64,000 nt of DNA from Chitinophagaceae bacterium (GTDB taxonomy: Bacteria; Bacteroidota; Bacteroidia; Chitinophagales; Chitinophagaceae): the NCBI GenBank assembly GCA_019638595.1, contig JAHBTJ010000009.1, positions 124,001-188,000 of the forward strand, in the 5' to 3' direction. Below, piece after piece: positions 8,409-17,997 of the stretch (position 1 is the first letter of the stretch; each line of letters begins with the position of its first letter). The notes under the pieces are model-generated. The model made no database searches and was not told where the DNA came from. It saw nothing but the letters and a program-made list of their open reading frames with translations. The position numbers and the translations under genes are program-made.

Positions 8409-9671
8409 TTATACAGGTATAATAATACGGAATTCCGTTCCTATGCCGGGAACGCTGTTTACTACAATGCGTCCATTGTGGGCATCCACTATCTTCTTAA
8501 CAAAATTCAGTCCCAATCCAAAACCCTTTACATTGTGCACATCGCCTGTAGGTATGCGGTAGAACTTTTTAAATATATTCCTGAAATATTTTTTGTCAAT
8601 TCCCACCCCGTTGTCCTTAACGGCAATAAAGCTTTCAGCCCCGTTATTTCCTGTCTCAATAACAATTAAGGGACTGCCGGAATATTTAATGCCATTTTCA
8701 ATGAGGTTTACAATAGCAAGCTCAAGGTGCGCTTTATCCGCGGTTATTACAGTACCTTCTTCCGGCACCTTTATTTCTATTTTTGCATTGCTTGCTTCCA
8801 TGAGTGGCTGCAGCTTGGCAACAGCCTGCTCTATCAGCTCCCTTACGTCAAACGACTGCATCTCTACATTCAGGTTCCCTTTTTCAGAAACCGCCATCTT
8901 CAGCAGCCTTTCAACCTGGTTTTGCAGGTGCTCCGTTTCGTTTTGTATAATAGAAGCATACCTGCTCATTCTTTCGGGCTGCTTTATAATTTCGGGCTGC
9001 GACAGCACATCGCCGGCTATTTTCATTACAGCCAGCGGGGTTTTAAATTCATGGGTGAAATTGTTTACAAAGTCTTTTTGAATTTCTACCAGGAACTTTT
9101 GCTTGTAGAAATAAAACATGCTTAAGGCCAATCCTATTAATACCAGTACCAGCACAATGCTTCCTATTATCCAGAAATTCATTTGAGAAAGAATGTACCG
9201 GCTCCGTTCGGGGAAATGAAGTAATATATAATGGTAGCTGGCAGGGTAAAGGGCCAGGTCGGTGATATTTAAAGCGCTATCGGTTGCCGGCGAAGGGATA
9301 TATAACTGGTAGATGTATTGTTGGCTGTTTTTATCGTATACGGCTGTTTTACATGCGGTTAATATATCAAAATCCGTTAATTCCTGCGCAAGATAATTTA
9401 CGAAGCTCTCCCTGGGCGGCAGCTTATCAATCCGTACAATAAATGTATTGGCATCAGGCTGTACGGTGATCTGCTGCTGCAAATGCCCGGCAGGGTCATT
9501 CGTAAGACTTATATCTTCAAATAACCCCCTTACACATTTTACAACATTGGTACCAAATTGCTTTTGCTCAAGCTTATATATATGGTTCAGCCAGTACAAT
9601 TGTATGGCAATGATCAGGGCTATAACCAAAGTTCCCGTGAGCACTATCCATTTTAACGTGGAAGAACGCAT
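8409..9671 (-). CDS. Membrane sensor histidine kinase, partner of the OmpR-type regulator
   Basis: From the ATG at 9671 the protein has 420 residues. The frame is open for ten more codons upstream, but a start right before the first membrane helix (WIVLTGTLVIALIIAIQLYWL) is more likely. A periplasmic domain of about 130 residues is followed by a second helix (IIGSIVLVLVLIGLALSMFY). A HisKA domain with NFTHEFKTPLAVMK carries the phosphorylated His, and a HATPase domain shows the N box (NLIENGIKYSG) and G boxes (DNGVGI, GFGLGL). It autophosphorylates in response to an envelope signal and passes phosphate to the adjacent regulator. Confidence 0.9.
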   Translation of the reverse strand: MRSSTLKWIVLTGTLVIALIIAIQLYWLNHIYKLEQKQFGTNVVKCVRGLFEDISLTNDPAGHLQQQITVQPDANTFIVRIDKLPPRESFVNYLAQELTDFDILTACKTAVYDKNSQQYIYQLYIPSPATDSALNITDLALYPASYHYILLHFPERSRYILSQMNFWIIGSIVLVLVLIGLALSMFYFYKQKFLVEIQKDFVNNFTHEFKTPLAVMKIAGDVLSQPEIIKQPERMSRYASIIQNETEHLQNQVERLLKMAVSEKGNLNVEMQSFDVRELIEQAVAKLQPLMEASNAKIEIKVPEEGTVITADKAHLELAIVNLIENGIKYSGSPLIVIETGNNGAESFIAVKDNGVGIDKKYFRNIFKKFYRIPTGDVHNVKGFGLGLNFVKKIVDAHNGRIVVNSVPGIGTEFRIIIPV

Positions 9672-10081
9672 ACCAAAACCAGTGTAAGTTTTAAATAACA
9701 CAAATTTGTTTTTAAATCTTTACAAAATATAACAGCCTCCTGCTTTTCTTGTTAAACCGGCGTTAAGTACACATTGCATGCCTTGTTGTGTTTTATACCA
9801 GGTTAATAACACGTTAATCAACCTTAATTATTTTACCACATGCTTTCGTTCCCGGAAATTGCAATCACCTGTAGCAAATTAATTTCATAACGGTCGGTTT
9901 ATAGTAGAATGAAGGGCTCCTTATCGGCAAACGAGGGTGGGATGCTCCTTCATTCTTTTTTATGAAAATACCAAAATTACACCCCAAAGCATTTTTACCG
10001 TTTAAATTATTAAAAGGGAAGAGAACAGAATATGGGTGAAAAGGGATTTTTTGTTAGGTTTGCTACCTCAATTTTAGCACA
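9672..10081. other. Intergenic region between the sensor kinase and tatC
   Basis: This 410-base region separates divergent genes and should hold both promoters. It contains a plus-strand terminator-like hairpin at 9906-9961 with no plus-strand gene before it, and a 19-codon ORF just before tatC (10032-10091). Nothing else was recognised. Confidence 0.5.
9906..9961 (+). terminator. Orphan rho-independent terminator-like hairpin
   Basis: The arms AGAATGAAGG (9906-9915) and CCTTCATTCT (9947-9956) are perfect complements, extended by GC/GC pairing with one bulge. They are followed by six T (9956-9961). The T-run is only on the plus-strand side. No plus-strand gene lies within 2 kb upstream, so the hairpin may end a short untranslated transcript starting in this gap. 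Confidence 0.5.
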
Positions 10082-10963
10082 TTGGCAATAGAAGCACAAA
10101 GAAAATCATTTTTTAAACGTATCCGCGGGAAGGACGTTGATGACGATGCCGAGATGAGTTTTGTTGACCACCTGGAAGCATTGCGCTGGCATATTGTTAG
10201 GTCGGTAGTAGCAGTTTTTGTATTTGCGATATTGATCTTTTTGAATATAGATTGGATTTTTCTCAACGTGATCATGGGCCCCACCCAATCTGATTTTATT
10301 TCTTACAAGCTCTTATGTTCGCTGGGTTACAAGCTGGGACTGGGAGATTCGTTCTGCATGCCGCCGATAGACATGGAATTGCAGGTTACTACCGTAAGCG
10401 GGACTTTTATGTCTTCTATTTCTATTGCTTTTGTGAGCGGGCTGATTGCGGCCTTTCCGTACCTGTGCTGGGAAGTATGGCGTTTTGTGAAACCGGCGCT
10501 AAAAGAAAATGAGCTGAAACATACCCGCGGCATTATTTTCTGGATATCTTTTTTCTTTTTTATAGGTGCGGCTTTTGGCTACTTTTTATTAGCTCCCTTT
10601 ACATTCAATTTCCTGTATAACTATACATTAGGATCCAAGCAGGTGCTCCAATACAGGCCCATGCTATCCGATTATCTCGACTCCATTATTGATATAACGC
10701 TGGGTTCCGGAGTTGCCTTTGAGCTACCTATGGCATCGTGGATACTGGCACGTATAGGTATACTCACTCCCGGTTTTTTGCGCACCTACCGCAAGTACGC
10801 GTATGTAGCGCTTTTAGTATTAGCGGCTATTATCACCCCTTCGCCCGACTGGGGCAGCCAGATGATCGTTTGTGTACCGCTTATCTTACTGTATGAAATC
10901 AGCATTATTATTGCTGCAAGAGTTAGTAAAAAGCAGGAAAAGAAATGGGAAGAGTGGAGCTAA
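10082..10963 (+). CDS. tatC: Sec-independent protein translocase subunit TatC
   Basis: A 293-residue multi-span inner-membrane protein. The N-terminal MSFVDHLEALRWHIVRS is the cytoplasmic TatC signature that binds twin-arginine signal peptides. At least six hydrophobic helices follow, including a FWISFFFFIGAAFGYFLL segment and the YAYVALLVLAAIITPSPDWGSQ region typical of the last helices. The only reasonable start is TTG at 10082, which overlaps a 19-codon ORF by ten bases; no in-frame ATG fits before the conserved domain. Bacteroidota TatC normally carries the extra cytoplasmic and periplasmic stretches seen here. tatA is not in the window. Confidence 0.9.
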   Translation: MAIEAQRKSFFKRIRGKDVDDDAEMSFVDHLEALRWHIVRSVVAVFVFAILIFLNIDWIFLNVIMGPTQSDFISYKLLCSLGYKLGLGDSFCMPPIDMELQVTTVSGTFMSSISIAFVSGLIAAFPYLCWEVWRFVKPALKENELKHTRGIIFWISFFFFIGAAFGYFLLAPFTFNFLYNYTLGSKQVLQYRPMLSDYLDSIIDITLGSGVAFELPMASWILARIGILTPGFLRTYRKYAYVALLVLAAIITPSPDWGSQMIVCVPLILLYEISIIIAARVSKKQEKKWEEWS

Positions 10964-11179
10964 AAGATGAGAACCACTCTTTTACAACCTCACCCTAAAG
11001 CATACACGTAGATTTCAACATACAGCCTTCCTTTCATGTAAGGAAGCGTGAGTAGTGGCAGTAACCGGTAAAAATTTTATCACTAATTTTTAAATTCCCT
11101 GCTGATATTCTAATTATAAGCCTTATCTTCATTTTCTTACTTTCAGAAAACCCATTTTTTCACTAGCCAAAATTCGTTT

Positions 11180-14100
11180 ATGACACCCGGAACCAAACAC
11201 CTTCTGTGTTGCTGGCTTTGTGTTGCATCCATTGCCGGCATTGCTTATGCGCAGGAGACCCCAACAAAAAAGTCTTTTTTATCAACTGATCTTTCAACTG
11301 AAGCAAAAACGCCACCAGGCGGCAGCGTATACCCGCAACTCGCTTTTGAAGCAAAACCTGTTACCGTATTAAAAGACACGGCTATTGTAAAAGGAAAAGT
11401 GGTAAGCGCCGATAACACAGCGTTGCCCGGTGTAAGCATTATTCCTGAAAATGGCAAAGCGTATATTACCAACGATGCTGGTGAGTTTGAAATACCTTTT
11501 GTACAGCCATTCAGGATACTGGTATCCAGCGTGGGCTTTCGTGATACTTCTGTTATGATCACCAACGCGGCTACATTCTATACCATTATACTCAATACAG
11601 ATACAAGGCGGGAACAACTGGCGGAAGTAACGGTAGTGGCTTTGGGTATTTCCAAAAAAACAAGCGCTGTTGGATATTCAATAGCGGAAGTTCGCGGAGA
11701 TGCAGTTCAAACAGCCAAGGAGCCCAGCTTTGTTAATGCGCTGCAGGGCAAATTGGCCGGTGTGCAGATCAACACCAATACAGGCGCCATGGGAGGATCG
11801 TCAAAAGTGATCATCAGGGGAAATAAATCAATAACCGGGAACAACAACGCGTTATTTGTTGTAGACGGGGTATTTATGGGCAATACCACCAACCCCACCT
11901 ATAACCAGCAGATAGGTGGCGGGGGATACGACTACGGAAGCCCTATACAGGACCTTAACCCCGATGATTTTGAGCAGATCAGTGTATTAAAAGGTGCGGC
12001 TGCTACAGCGCTTTACGGAAGCAGGGGCTCTAACGGGGTAGTATTAATTACCACAAAAAAGGGAAGCGGTAAAAAAGGTCTGGGCATAACCTATAATATG
12101 AATGTGCAGATGGACAATGTGTATTACCTGCCTGAGTTTCAAAACAGGTATGGCGGCGGCGGCGCTAATGCCGGTAATGTAAATTTTGTAGCCAGCGGTT
12201 TTGATACGTTATGGCAAAGCGCCAATCCCACATTGTTTAAAAACGCGCCTACGTATAATGATCCGGTTAAAGGAGGGTACGATCTATTACCACAGTACGG
12301 AGTAGATGAATCCTGGGGACCGGAACTCACGGGTATCCTTATACGCCCTTATTATTCTTTTGATGAGAACAAAGGCAATCCTTATTTTGGCGTTACCACT
12401 CCCTGGGCGCCACAACCTGACAACATCAGGAATTTTTATGAAACCGGCACTACTCTTACCAATAGTATAAGCGTAGGTGGCGCCAACGACCAGGGAGCTT
12501 TCAGGCTGGCATACAGCAACCTGAATCAAAACTTTATTTTGCCCAATTCCCTTTTAAGAAGAAATAATATCGGGTTTAATGGCAACCACCGTGTGGGTAA
12601 AAAAATAAACGTAGTTGCCAGCGTAAACTATTCTGAAAATTTCGCCAGGGCAAGGCCGGGAGCCGGCTTTTCGGGATATAATCCAACACAGCTTTTTACC
12701 ATGTACGGCCAACGGCAACTGGAAATGGACAAGCTGGCGTACTACGAATTCGCGGATGGATCGCAGGTAAGCTGGAACAGAACGTCGCCCACCAATCCTA
12801 CACCTCTGTTTGCCACCACGCCTTACTGGCACCAGTATAAAAACTTTACAACAGACAAGCGTAAACGTTTGTATGGACTGGCAGGCTTTGATTTTAAACC
12901 GGTTGAATGGATCAATATATCCGCCAAAGCATTCCTTGACCAGTATACAACATTACAGGAAGAAAGAGTTGCGCGGGATTATACTACAGGATCGTATGCC
13001 AGAACAATTATTGATCACCGCGAAATGAACTACCAGTTGATCGCTTCTGTTAATAAAGACCTTAGCAGTAAATTAAGCCTTGACGCATCGGCAGGTGGTA
13101 ATATTATGCAACTGAAAGATGGAATAACCGGCGGCAGCTATGCGGGTTTAATTGTTCCCGGCTTGTATACCTTAACCAACAACATTGGCAGGGTCAACTA
13201 TCTCGAAAACATATTCCAGAAAAGGATCAATTCTCTTTTCGGGAATGTAACGTTGGGATATGACAATGTGGTATTCCTCGACATATCGGGAAGAAATGAC
13301 TGGTCGTCTGCGCTGCCAAAAGGCAACAACTCCTATTTCTACCCCGCTACCTCGTTATCCGTTATATTTTCCAAATGGCTGAGTTCCGCCAACTGGCTGA
13401 GCTTTGGTAAAATAAGAGCAAGCTTAGCGCAGATAGGCAGCGATACCGATCCATACCGAACATATGTTTCTTACAACGCCCCGGTATTATTTGGTTCTAC
13501 CGGTAACTCCTATATACTCCGGAACCCTGCACTGGGCAATAGTGCCTTAAAGCCGGAAATAAGCAATGAATTTGAAACAGGTGTTGAGCTAAAGCTTTTT
13601 AATAATCGTGTTGGTATTGATTTCACCTATTATAACAGGATCACGAAAGATCTTATTCTCCCGCTTTCCATTTCACAAACATCGGGCTATAGTAATTTCT
13701 ATACCAATGTGGGTAAATCAAGAAACCGTGGCGTGGAACTGCAGTTGAGCGGCTCTCCTGTAAGTAACAAAAACTTTAACTGGAACATTGTTGTTAACTA
13801 TGCCGCCAACAGGAGTAAGTTGCTGGCATTGGATATTCCCAACAATCCAACTATTGACCGTTACGTGCTGGGCACCGAAAGAAGAAGAGGTACTGTAGCA
13901 ACAACCGCCATTGTAGGGCAGCCGTTATTCGTATTAACGGGTACAGACTTTACTTATTTAAATGGTGAAAAAGTAATGACCGAAAACGGGTTGTACGTGG
14001 CTTCGCCCAACGGGCAGATAATAGGTAATACACAGCCTGATTTTGTAGGCGGCATTACCAACAGCTTTACTTATAAAGGTTTTACCTTAAGCGGGTTGAT

Positions 14101-14563
14101 TGATTTTCAGAAAGGTGGCAATTTCTTTTCATATACCAATATGTATGGAATGTATTCTGGCACACTGGCTACAACCGTTGAGAACAACGTAAGAGAAACA
14201 GGCGTAGACGTATCGGGAGTTTTGGCAGACGGAACCAAAACAACGGTACACGTAAGCGCTCCATTCCATTTTAAAAACAACTATGGCATTCGCATCAGCA
14301 CAGCAAACCTGTATGATGCGAGTTATGTTTACCTGAGGGAGCTCAGACTGGGATACAGTTTACCCGCCAGGGTAGCGCAGTTCATAAGGTCGAACAATGC
14401 CAGCATATCTTTATATGGCAGGAATCTCTGGCTGATCAGTTCTAATGCCCCCAATGTGGATCCTTCCAATATCATTAATTCGGACTCTAATATTATTGGA
14501 CTGGAAGGTGGCGCATTGCCATCTGTAAGATCCATCGGCATTAACTTAAATATCAGCTTCTAA
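11180..14563 (+). CDS. SusC/RagA-type TonB-linked outer-membrane transporter (pair 1)
   Basis: A 1127-residue receptor. A signal peptide ends near AYAQE. A carboxypeptidase-regulatory-like domain follows (about 65-135, GKVVSADNTALPGVSIIPE through ILVSSVGFRD). The plug then shows VIIRGNKSITGNNNALFVVDG and ISVLKGAAATALYGSRGSNG, and the remainder is a large barrel ending SIGINLNISF. With the SusD lipoprotein it forms a pedal-bin importer in the outer membrane. No glycoside hydrolase is nearby. The Lrp/AsnC regulator downstream makes peptides or amino compounds a reasonable but unproven substrate class. Confidence 0.93.
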   Translation: MTPGTKHLLCCWLCVASIAGIAYAQETPTKKSFLSTDLSTEAKTPPGGSVYPQLAFEAKPVTVLKDTAIVKGKVVSADNTALPGVSIIPENGKAYITNDAGEFEIPFVQPFRILVSSVGFRDTSVMITNAATFYTIILNTDTRREQLAEVTVVALGISKKTSAVGYSIAEVRGDAVQTAKEPSFVNALQGKLAGVQINTNTGAMGGSSKVIIRGNKSITGNNNALFVVDGVFMGNTTNPTYNQQIGGGGYDYGSPIQDLNPDDFEQISVLKGAAATALYGSRGSNGVVLITTKKGSGKKGLGITYNMNVQMDNVYYLPEFQNRYGGGGANAGNVNFVASGFDTLWQSANPTLFKNAPTYNDPVKGGYDLLPQYGVDESWGPELTGILIRPYYSFDENKGNPYFGVTTPWAPQPDNIRNFYETGTTLTNSISVGGANDQGAFRLAYSNLNQNFILPNSLLRRNNIGFNGNHRVGKKINVVASVNYSENFARARPGAGFSGYNPTQLFTMYGQRQLEMDKLAYYEFADGSQVSWNRTSPTNPTPLFATTPYWHQYKNFTTDKRKRLYGLAGFDFKPVEWINISAKAFLDQYTTLQEERVARDYTTGSYARTIIDHREMNYQLIASVNKDLSSKLSLDASAGGNIMQLKDGITGGSYAGLIVPGLYTLTNNIGRVNYLENIFQKRINSLFGNVTLGYDNVVFLDISGRNDWSSALPKGNNSYFYPATSLSVIFSKWLSSANWLSFGKIRASLAQIGSDTDPYRTYVSYNAPVLFGSTGNSYILRNPALGNSALKPEISNEFETGVELKLFNNRVGIDFTYYNRITKDLILPLSISQTSGYSNFYTNVGKSRNRGVELQLSGSPVSNKNFNWNIVVNYAANRSKLLALDIPNNPTIDRYVLGTERRRGTVATTAIVGQPLFVLTGTDFTYLNGEKVMTENGLYVASPNGQIIGNTQPDFVGGITNSFTYKGFTLSGLIDFQKGGNFFSYTNMYGMYSGTLATTVENNVRETGVDVSGVLADGTKTTVHVSAPFHFKNNYGIRISTANLYDASYVYLRELRLGYSLPARVAQFIRSNNASISLYGRNLWLISSNAPNVDPSNIINSDSNIIGLEGGALPSVRSIGINLNISF

Positions 14564-14581
14564 CCCCACAAAAATCAGCAT

Positions 14582-16039
14582 ATGAAAACATTATATAAAC
14601 TACAAGGATATTTCGTAATAGCACTACTGGCTATAAGTTTGTTTTCCTGTACAAAAGGCTTTGAATCCATCAACCAGGATCCAACAAAGCCAACGGAAGT
14701 AACACCCGCGCAATTGATCACCGGTATAGAAAGAACAGCTTCTGACATTATGTACAGCGGTGGTGTGAATGATAATATCGGGATGTTATACGCTCAGTAT
14801 TTTTCGCAAACACAAACTGAAAGCCAAAGCCAGTACCAGTTAGATGAAGCGGCCAACAACCTGTTGTGGACATCTTACAGCGTTCCTTTGTCTAATATCC
14901 AGGAACTGCTGAGGATCAATGAGCTTAAACCCGAGCCGGCGTCAAACAACCAGAACGCGATCGCTAAAATTTTGAGCGTATGGATATACCAGGTGTTGAC
15001 CGACACATATGGGAATATTCCTTTCAGCGAAGCATTAAGGGGAGACGAACTGATCCTTACATCGAAATACGATGATTCAAAAACCATTTATGATGGTTTG
15101 ATCACGTTATTAAATCAACAAATCAGCGCGTTGGATGCTACCTTCAGCTCGTTCAGAAGCGGTGAGCTGATTTACCAGGGCGATGTAAATAAATGGAAAA
15201 AGCTGGCCAATGCGTTAAAGATCCGTATTGGTTTGCGAATGGTGAACACAGACCCCGCAAAAGCCAAACAGATCATAGAAGAAGCAAGCGCCAATACATT
15301 TACCGCTATAGCGGATGAGGCAAAATTTCCTTACCAGCCTGTGGCGCCCGACCAGTTTCCTTATAATGACCAGGATGGTACGGCTATTTCTAACCAGTTC
15401 TTCGTATCTGCTACCCTGGTAGATTTTATGAAGGAAACCGGCGATCCACGATTGCCCATGTACGCCCGGGATGCCCCCGCAACAGGAACTATAGTGGGCA
15501 AGCCCTATGGACTGGGCAGCTTTACCAACATTAACGAATATTCAAGAGGTAGCGCGAAAGTATACAGCACTACGTTTCCCGGGTATATTATCAGTTATGC
15601 CGAAGTGCAATTTGCACTGGCAGAAGCAGCCGCCCGTGGCTTTAATGTAGGCGGAGATGCAGCAACTTTTTATGAAAACGGGATAAGAGCCAGCATGCAG
15701 TTCTGGGGAGTAGGCGATGCGGATATCGCTGCCTTTTTAACGGCTAACCCTTACGACCAGGCGAACTGGAAAAATATAATCGGCCCCCAAAAATGGGTGG
15801 CGCTCTACAACCAGGGTTTACAAGGCTGGTTTGAAAGAACCCGTTTGAATTTTACCAAACCCAATGGCGATCCTTTTTTCAGGGCTCCTAATACCATTCT
15901 TGACAATACGGTTACTTTTGTTCCTTACCGCATTACTTACCCGCTGGCAGAAATGTCTAACAACGCCGAAAATTACAACCAGGCCAAAACGGCTATGGGC
16001 GGCGATAACAAGGGCATAAAACTGTGGTGGCAGGATTAA
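14582..16039 (+). CDS. SusD/RagB-type substrate-binding outer-membrane lipoprotein (pair 1)
   Basis: A 485-residue lipoprotein. The signal peptide ends in the lipobox LFSC near residue 22. The mature part begins with a GFESINQDPTKPTEV segment usual for the SusD-like family with TPR-like repeats (PF12771 type), and ends YPLAEMSNNAENYNQA, which is strongly conserved in this subfamily. It starts 18 bp after the SusC stop, so the two are co-transcribed, and a terminator follows. It caps the SusC barrel and captures the substrate. The second SusD in the window has the same closing motif (YPQAEYNNNAENV). Confidence 0.92.
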   Translation: MKTLYKLQGYFVIALLAISLFSCTKGFESINQDPTKPTEVTPAQLITGIERTASDIMYSGGVNDNIGMLYAQYFSQTQTESQSQYQLDEAANNLLWTSYSVPLSNIQELLRINELKPEPASNNQNAIAKILSVWIYQVLTDTYGNIPFSEALRGDELILTSKYDDSKTIYDGLITLLNQQISALDATFSSFRSGELIYQGDVNKWKKLANALKIRIGLRMVNTDPAKAKQIIEEASANTFTAIADEAKFPYQPVAPDQFPYNDQDGTAISNQFFVSATLVDFMKETGDPRLPMYARDAPATGTIVGKPYGLGSFTNINEYSRGSAKVYSTTFPGYIISYAEVQFALAEAAARGFNVGGDAATFYENGIRASMQFWGVGDADIAAFLTANPYDQANWKNIIGPQKWVALYNQGLQGWFERTRLNFTKPNGDPFFRAPNTILDNTVTFVPYRITYPLAEMSNNAENYNQAKTAMGGDNKGIKLWWQD

Positions 16040-16051
16040 AACTCTATAAAG

Positions 16052-16101
16052 CCGGGTAACAACTGCTTTTTTTAAGGCCAAGCATTGTTATCCGGTTTTT
16101 T
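16052..16101 (+). terminator. Terminator after SusCD pair 1
   Basis: Arms CCGGGTAACAA (16052-16062) and TTGTTATCCGG (16085-16095) pair with one G-T wobble, an inner TGCTT/AAGCA stem extends the hairpin, and six T follow. It ends the SusCD transcript before the Lrp/AsnC gene. Confidence 0.8.
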
Positions 16102-16226
16102 ACAAATAAAAATTTAAATATAAAAAAATTATTATTTAAAAATAATTGCAGGTTTTTTATGATTTTTAAGTTTCATTTAGAAAAATTTTAGTAATTATGT
16201 CGGGGAATTAAGGAAATAAGGGTGAA

Positions 16227-16697
16227 ATGGCTGCAAAATTAAATTTAGACAAATTAGACCTCCAGATCATATCAGCAATGATGGATGATGCAGGCATATC
16301 ATATGCCGACCTGGGCAAAAACCTGTCTGTATCCGGGGGTACCATTCATGTACGCATTAAAAAGCTGCAGGAAAGCGGTATTGTTAAAGGAACCAAGCTG
16401 AATGTGGAGCTGAAAGAGCTGGGATATGACATTACGGCTTTTGTAGGAATATACCTCGAAAAAAGCTCGCTGTATGATACGGTGGCGAAAGATCTGAAAA
16501 AAATTCCCGAGATCGTCCGGCTCAACTATACCACCGGCAATTACAGCATGTTCATAGAAATAGTATGCCGTGATATTGCCCAACTGCGGCATGTGCTGCA
16601 CGATGAACTTCAGAAAATAAAAGGAATTGAACGTACGGAAACGCTGATATCGCTGGAAGAAAGTTTTAACAGGAATGTTCAGGTAGCGCCGGTTTAG
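16227..16697 (+). CDS. Lrp/AsnC-family transcriptional regulator
   Basis: A 156-residue protein with an N-terminal winged helix (LDKLDLQIISAMMDDAGISY, then DLGKNLSVSGGTIHVRIKKL as the recognition part). A RAM/AsnC effector domain follows (about 65-150) with the IVRLNYTTGNYSMFIEIVC strand. Such proteins form dimers or octamers and respond to amino acids. It is separated from the upstream SusCD genes by a terminator, so it has its own promoter in the AT-rich 16110-16220 stretch. Its closeness to SusCD suggests, but does not prove, control of that pair or of nitrogen metabolism. Confidence 0.9.
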   Translation: MAAKLNLDKLDLQIISAMMDDAGISYADLGKNLSVSGGTIHVRIKKLQESGIVKGTKLNVELKELGYDITAFVGIYLEKSSLYDTVAKDLKKIPEIVRLNYTTGNYSMFIEIVCRDIAQLRHVLHDELQKIKGIERTETLISLEESFNRNVQVAPV

Positions 16698-16786
16698 GGT
16701 TCGAGGTTAGAGGTTTGTAATTTGAACCCATAACAGCATACACACTTCAACCATAAACCACAAATTATAAACTACCCATTTCTGCC

Positions 16787-17866
16787 TTACACCCTCCCTC
16801 TCACATCTACCGCATCGCGCAAACCGTTGCCCAATAAATTGAAAGCCAGTACCAGCAGCATAATACAGATACCCGGCGCAATGGCCAAAAGCGGGTTATG
16901 CGTTATAATAAAATTGTAGTTCTCTTTGATCATCAATCCCCAACTGGGCTGTGGAGGTTGTACCCCCACCCCCAAAAAACTCAGCCCTGCCTCTACCACA
17001 ATAGCAGTAGCAAAATTAGACGCCGCCATTACCATTACCGGCCCCATAACATTGGGCAAAATATGGCGCACCAGGATACGGGAATGTGAATACCCGAGCG
17101 CTTTCGCAGCTTCTATATACTGGAGCTCACGGATGCTTAAAACCTGCGTGCGGATAATACGGGCGGTGCTTACCCAAAGCGTTAGCCCAACGGCAATGAA
17201 TACCTGCCAGAATCCTTTACCCAGCACAAGTGTTATGGCAAACACCAGCAATAAGGTAGGTATGCTCCATATCACATTAATAAACCACATTACCATATTG
17301 TCTGTTCGCCCCCCGAAATAACCTGCTATCAGCCCCAGCACAATACCGATGGTCAAAGAAATGAACACGGCTATAAATCCCACTGCTAAGCTTACCCGCA
17401 CTCCTACGATCAGCCTGCTCAGGATGTCCCGTCCAAACTTATCGGTACCCAGCCAGAACGTTTTTTGGACTACTTTCAATCCGGTGGCATAAAAAGCCTT
17501 GCGCTCACCTATATTTTCGTCAACATATTTACTGGTTATAATACTATCTCCTGTCTGTTGGTACGAGTGAACAGGTATATAATACGCATTGTCTTCCTGC
17601 CCGTTGAGCAGGCGGTTGAAAAAGCCCGCCTGATCTACCTTGTTTTCTTTGGGAACCACTACAAACCAAATGGAAAAGCCAGGTTTCTGTCCCCCTGTTT
17701 CCACTATCATCCTGTTGGCATTGGGCGAATGATCCGGCGCCACATAATATGCCGTAAGGCTTAGCAGCAGCGCGGCAGTTATAATAACCATACCGGCAAC
17801 AGCGCCCCGGTTTTTTAAAAGCCGCTTCCAGGCATCGCGTAAAAAAGAAGATGATTCATATTGCAC
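16787..17866 (-). CDS. Oligopeptide/dipeptide ABC transporter permease (OppC/DppC type)
   Basis: An inner-membrane permease of the binding-protein-dependent family. An OppC_N-type first helix (VAGMVIITAALLLSLTAYYV) is followed by a periplasmic insert of about 90 residues, then WLGTDKFGRDILSRLIVG, which is the OppC signature. The cytoplasmic EAA loop is EAAKALGYSHSRILVRHILPN, and LSFLGVGVQPPQPSWG is another family hallmark. I take GTG at 17866 as start (359 aa). The longer frame to 17947 would translate an intergenic AAAC-rich repeat. The matching OppB, ATPases and binding protein are not in the window. Confidence 0.85.
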   Translation of the reverse strand: MQYESSSFLRDAWKRLLKNRGAVAGMVIITAALLLSLTAYYVAPDHSPNANRMIVETGGQKPGFSIWFVVVPKENKVDQAGFFNRLLNGQEDNAYYIPVHSYQQTGDSIITSKYVDENIGERKAFYATGLKVVQKTFWLGTDKFGRDILSRLIVGVRVSLAVGFIAVFISLTIGIVLGLIAGYFGGRTDNMVMWFINVIWSIPTLLLVFAITLVLGKGFWQVFIAVGLTLWVSTARIIRTQVLSIRELQYIEAAKALGYSHSRILVRHILPNVMGPVMVMAASNFATAIVVEAGLSFLGVGVQPPQPSWGLMIKENYNFIITHNPLLAIAPGICIMLLVLAFNLLGNGLRDAVDVRGRV

Positions 17867-17924
17867 GATCTGATATTTGTAATTTGTAGTGTATGGTTTA
17901 TCGTTTGTAAGTACTGGCTGCAAT

Positions 17925-17957
17925 GGTTTATAGTTGAGAAACCACAAACTATAAACC
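17925..17957. repeat. Hairpin made of the AAAC-rich intergenic repeat
   Basis: Arms GGTTTATAGTT (17925-17935) and AACTATAAACC (17947-17957) are perfect complements. They are part of a longer stretch (about 17876-17995) of loosely repeated words of the type CAAACTATAAAC on one strand and GTTTATGGTTTGTA on the other. Similar text occurs near 5853-5885, 7672-7690, 16735-16775 and 26031-26120, always between genes. Confidence 0.7.
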
Positions 17958-17997
17958 CAAAATATCTAACCTGCGACCTGAAACCTGTAACCCTGTT

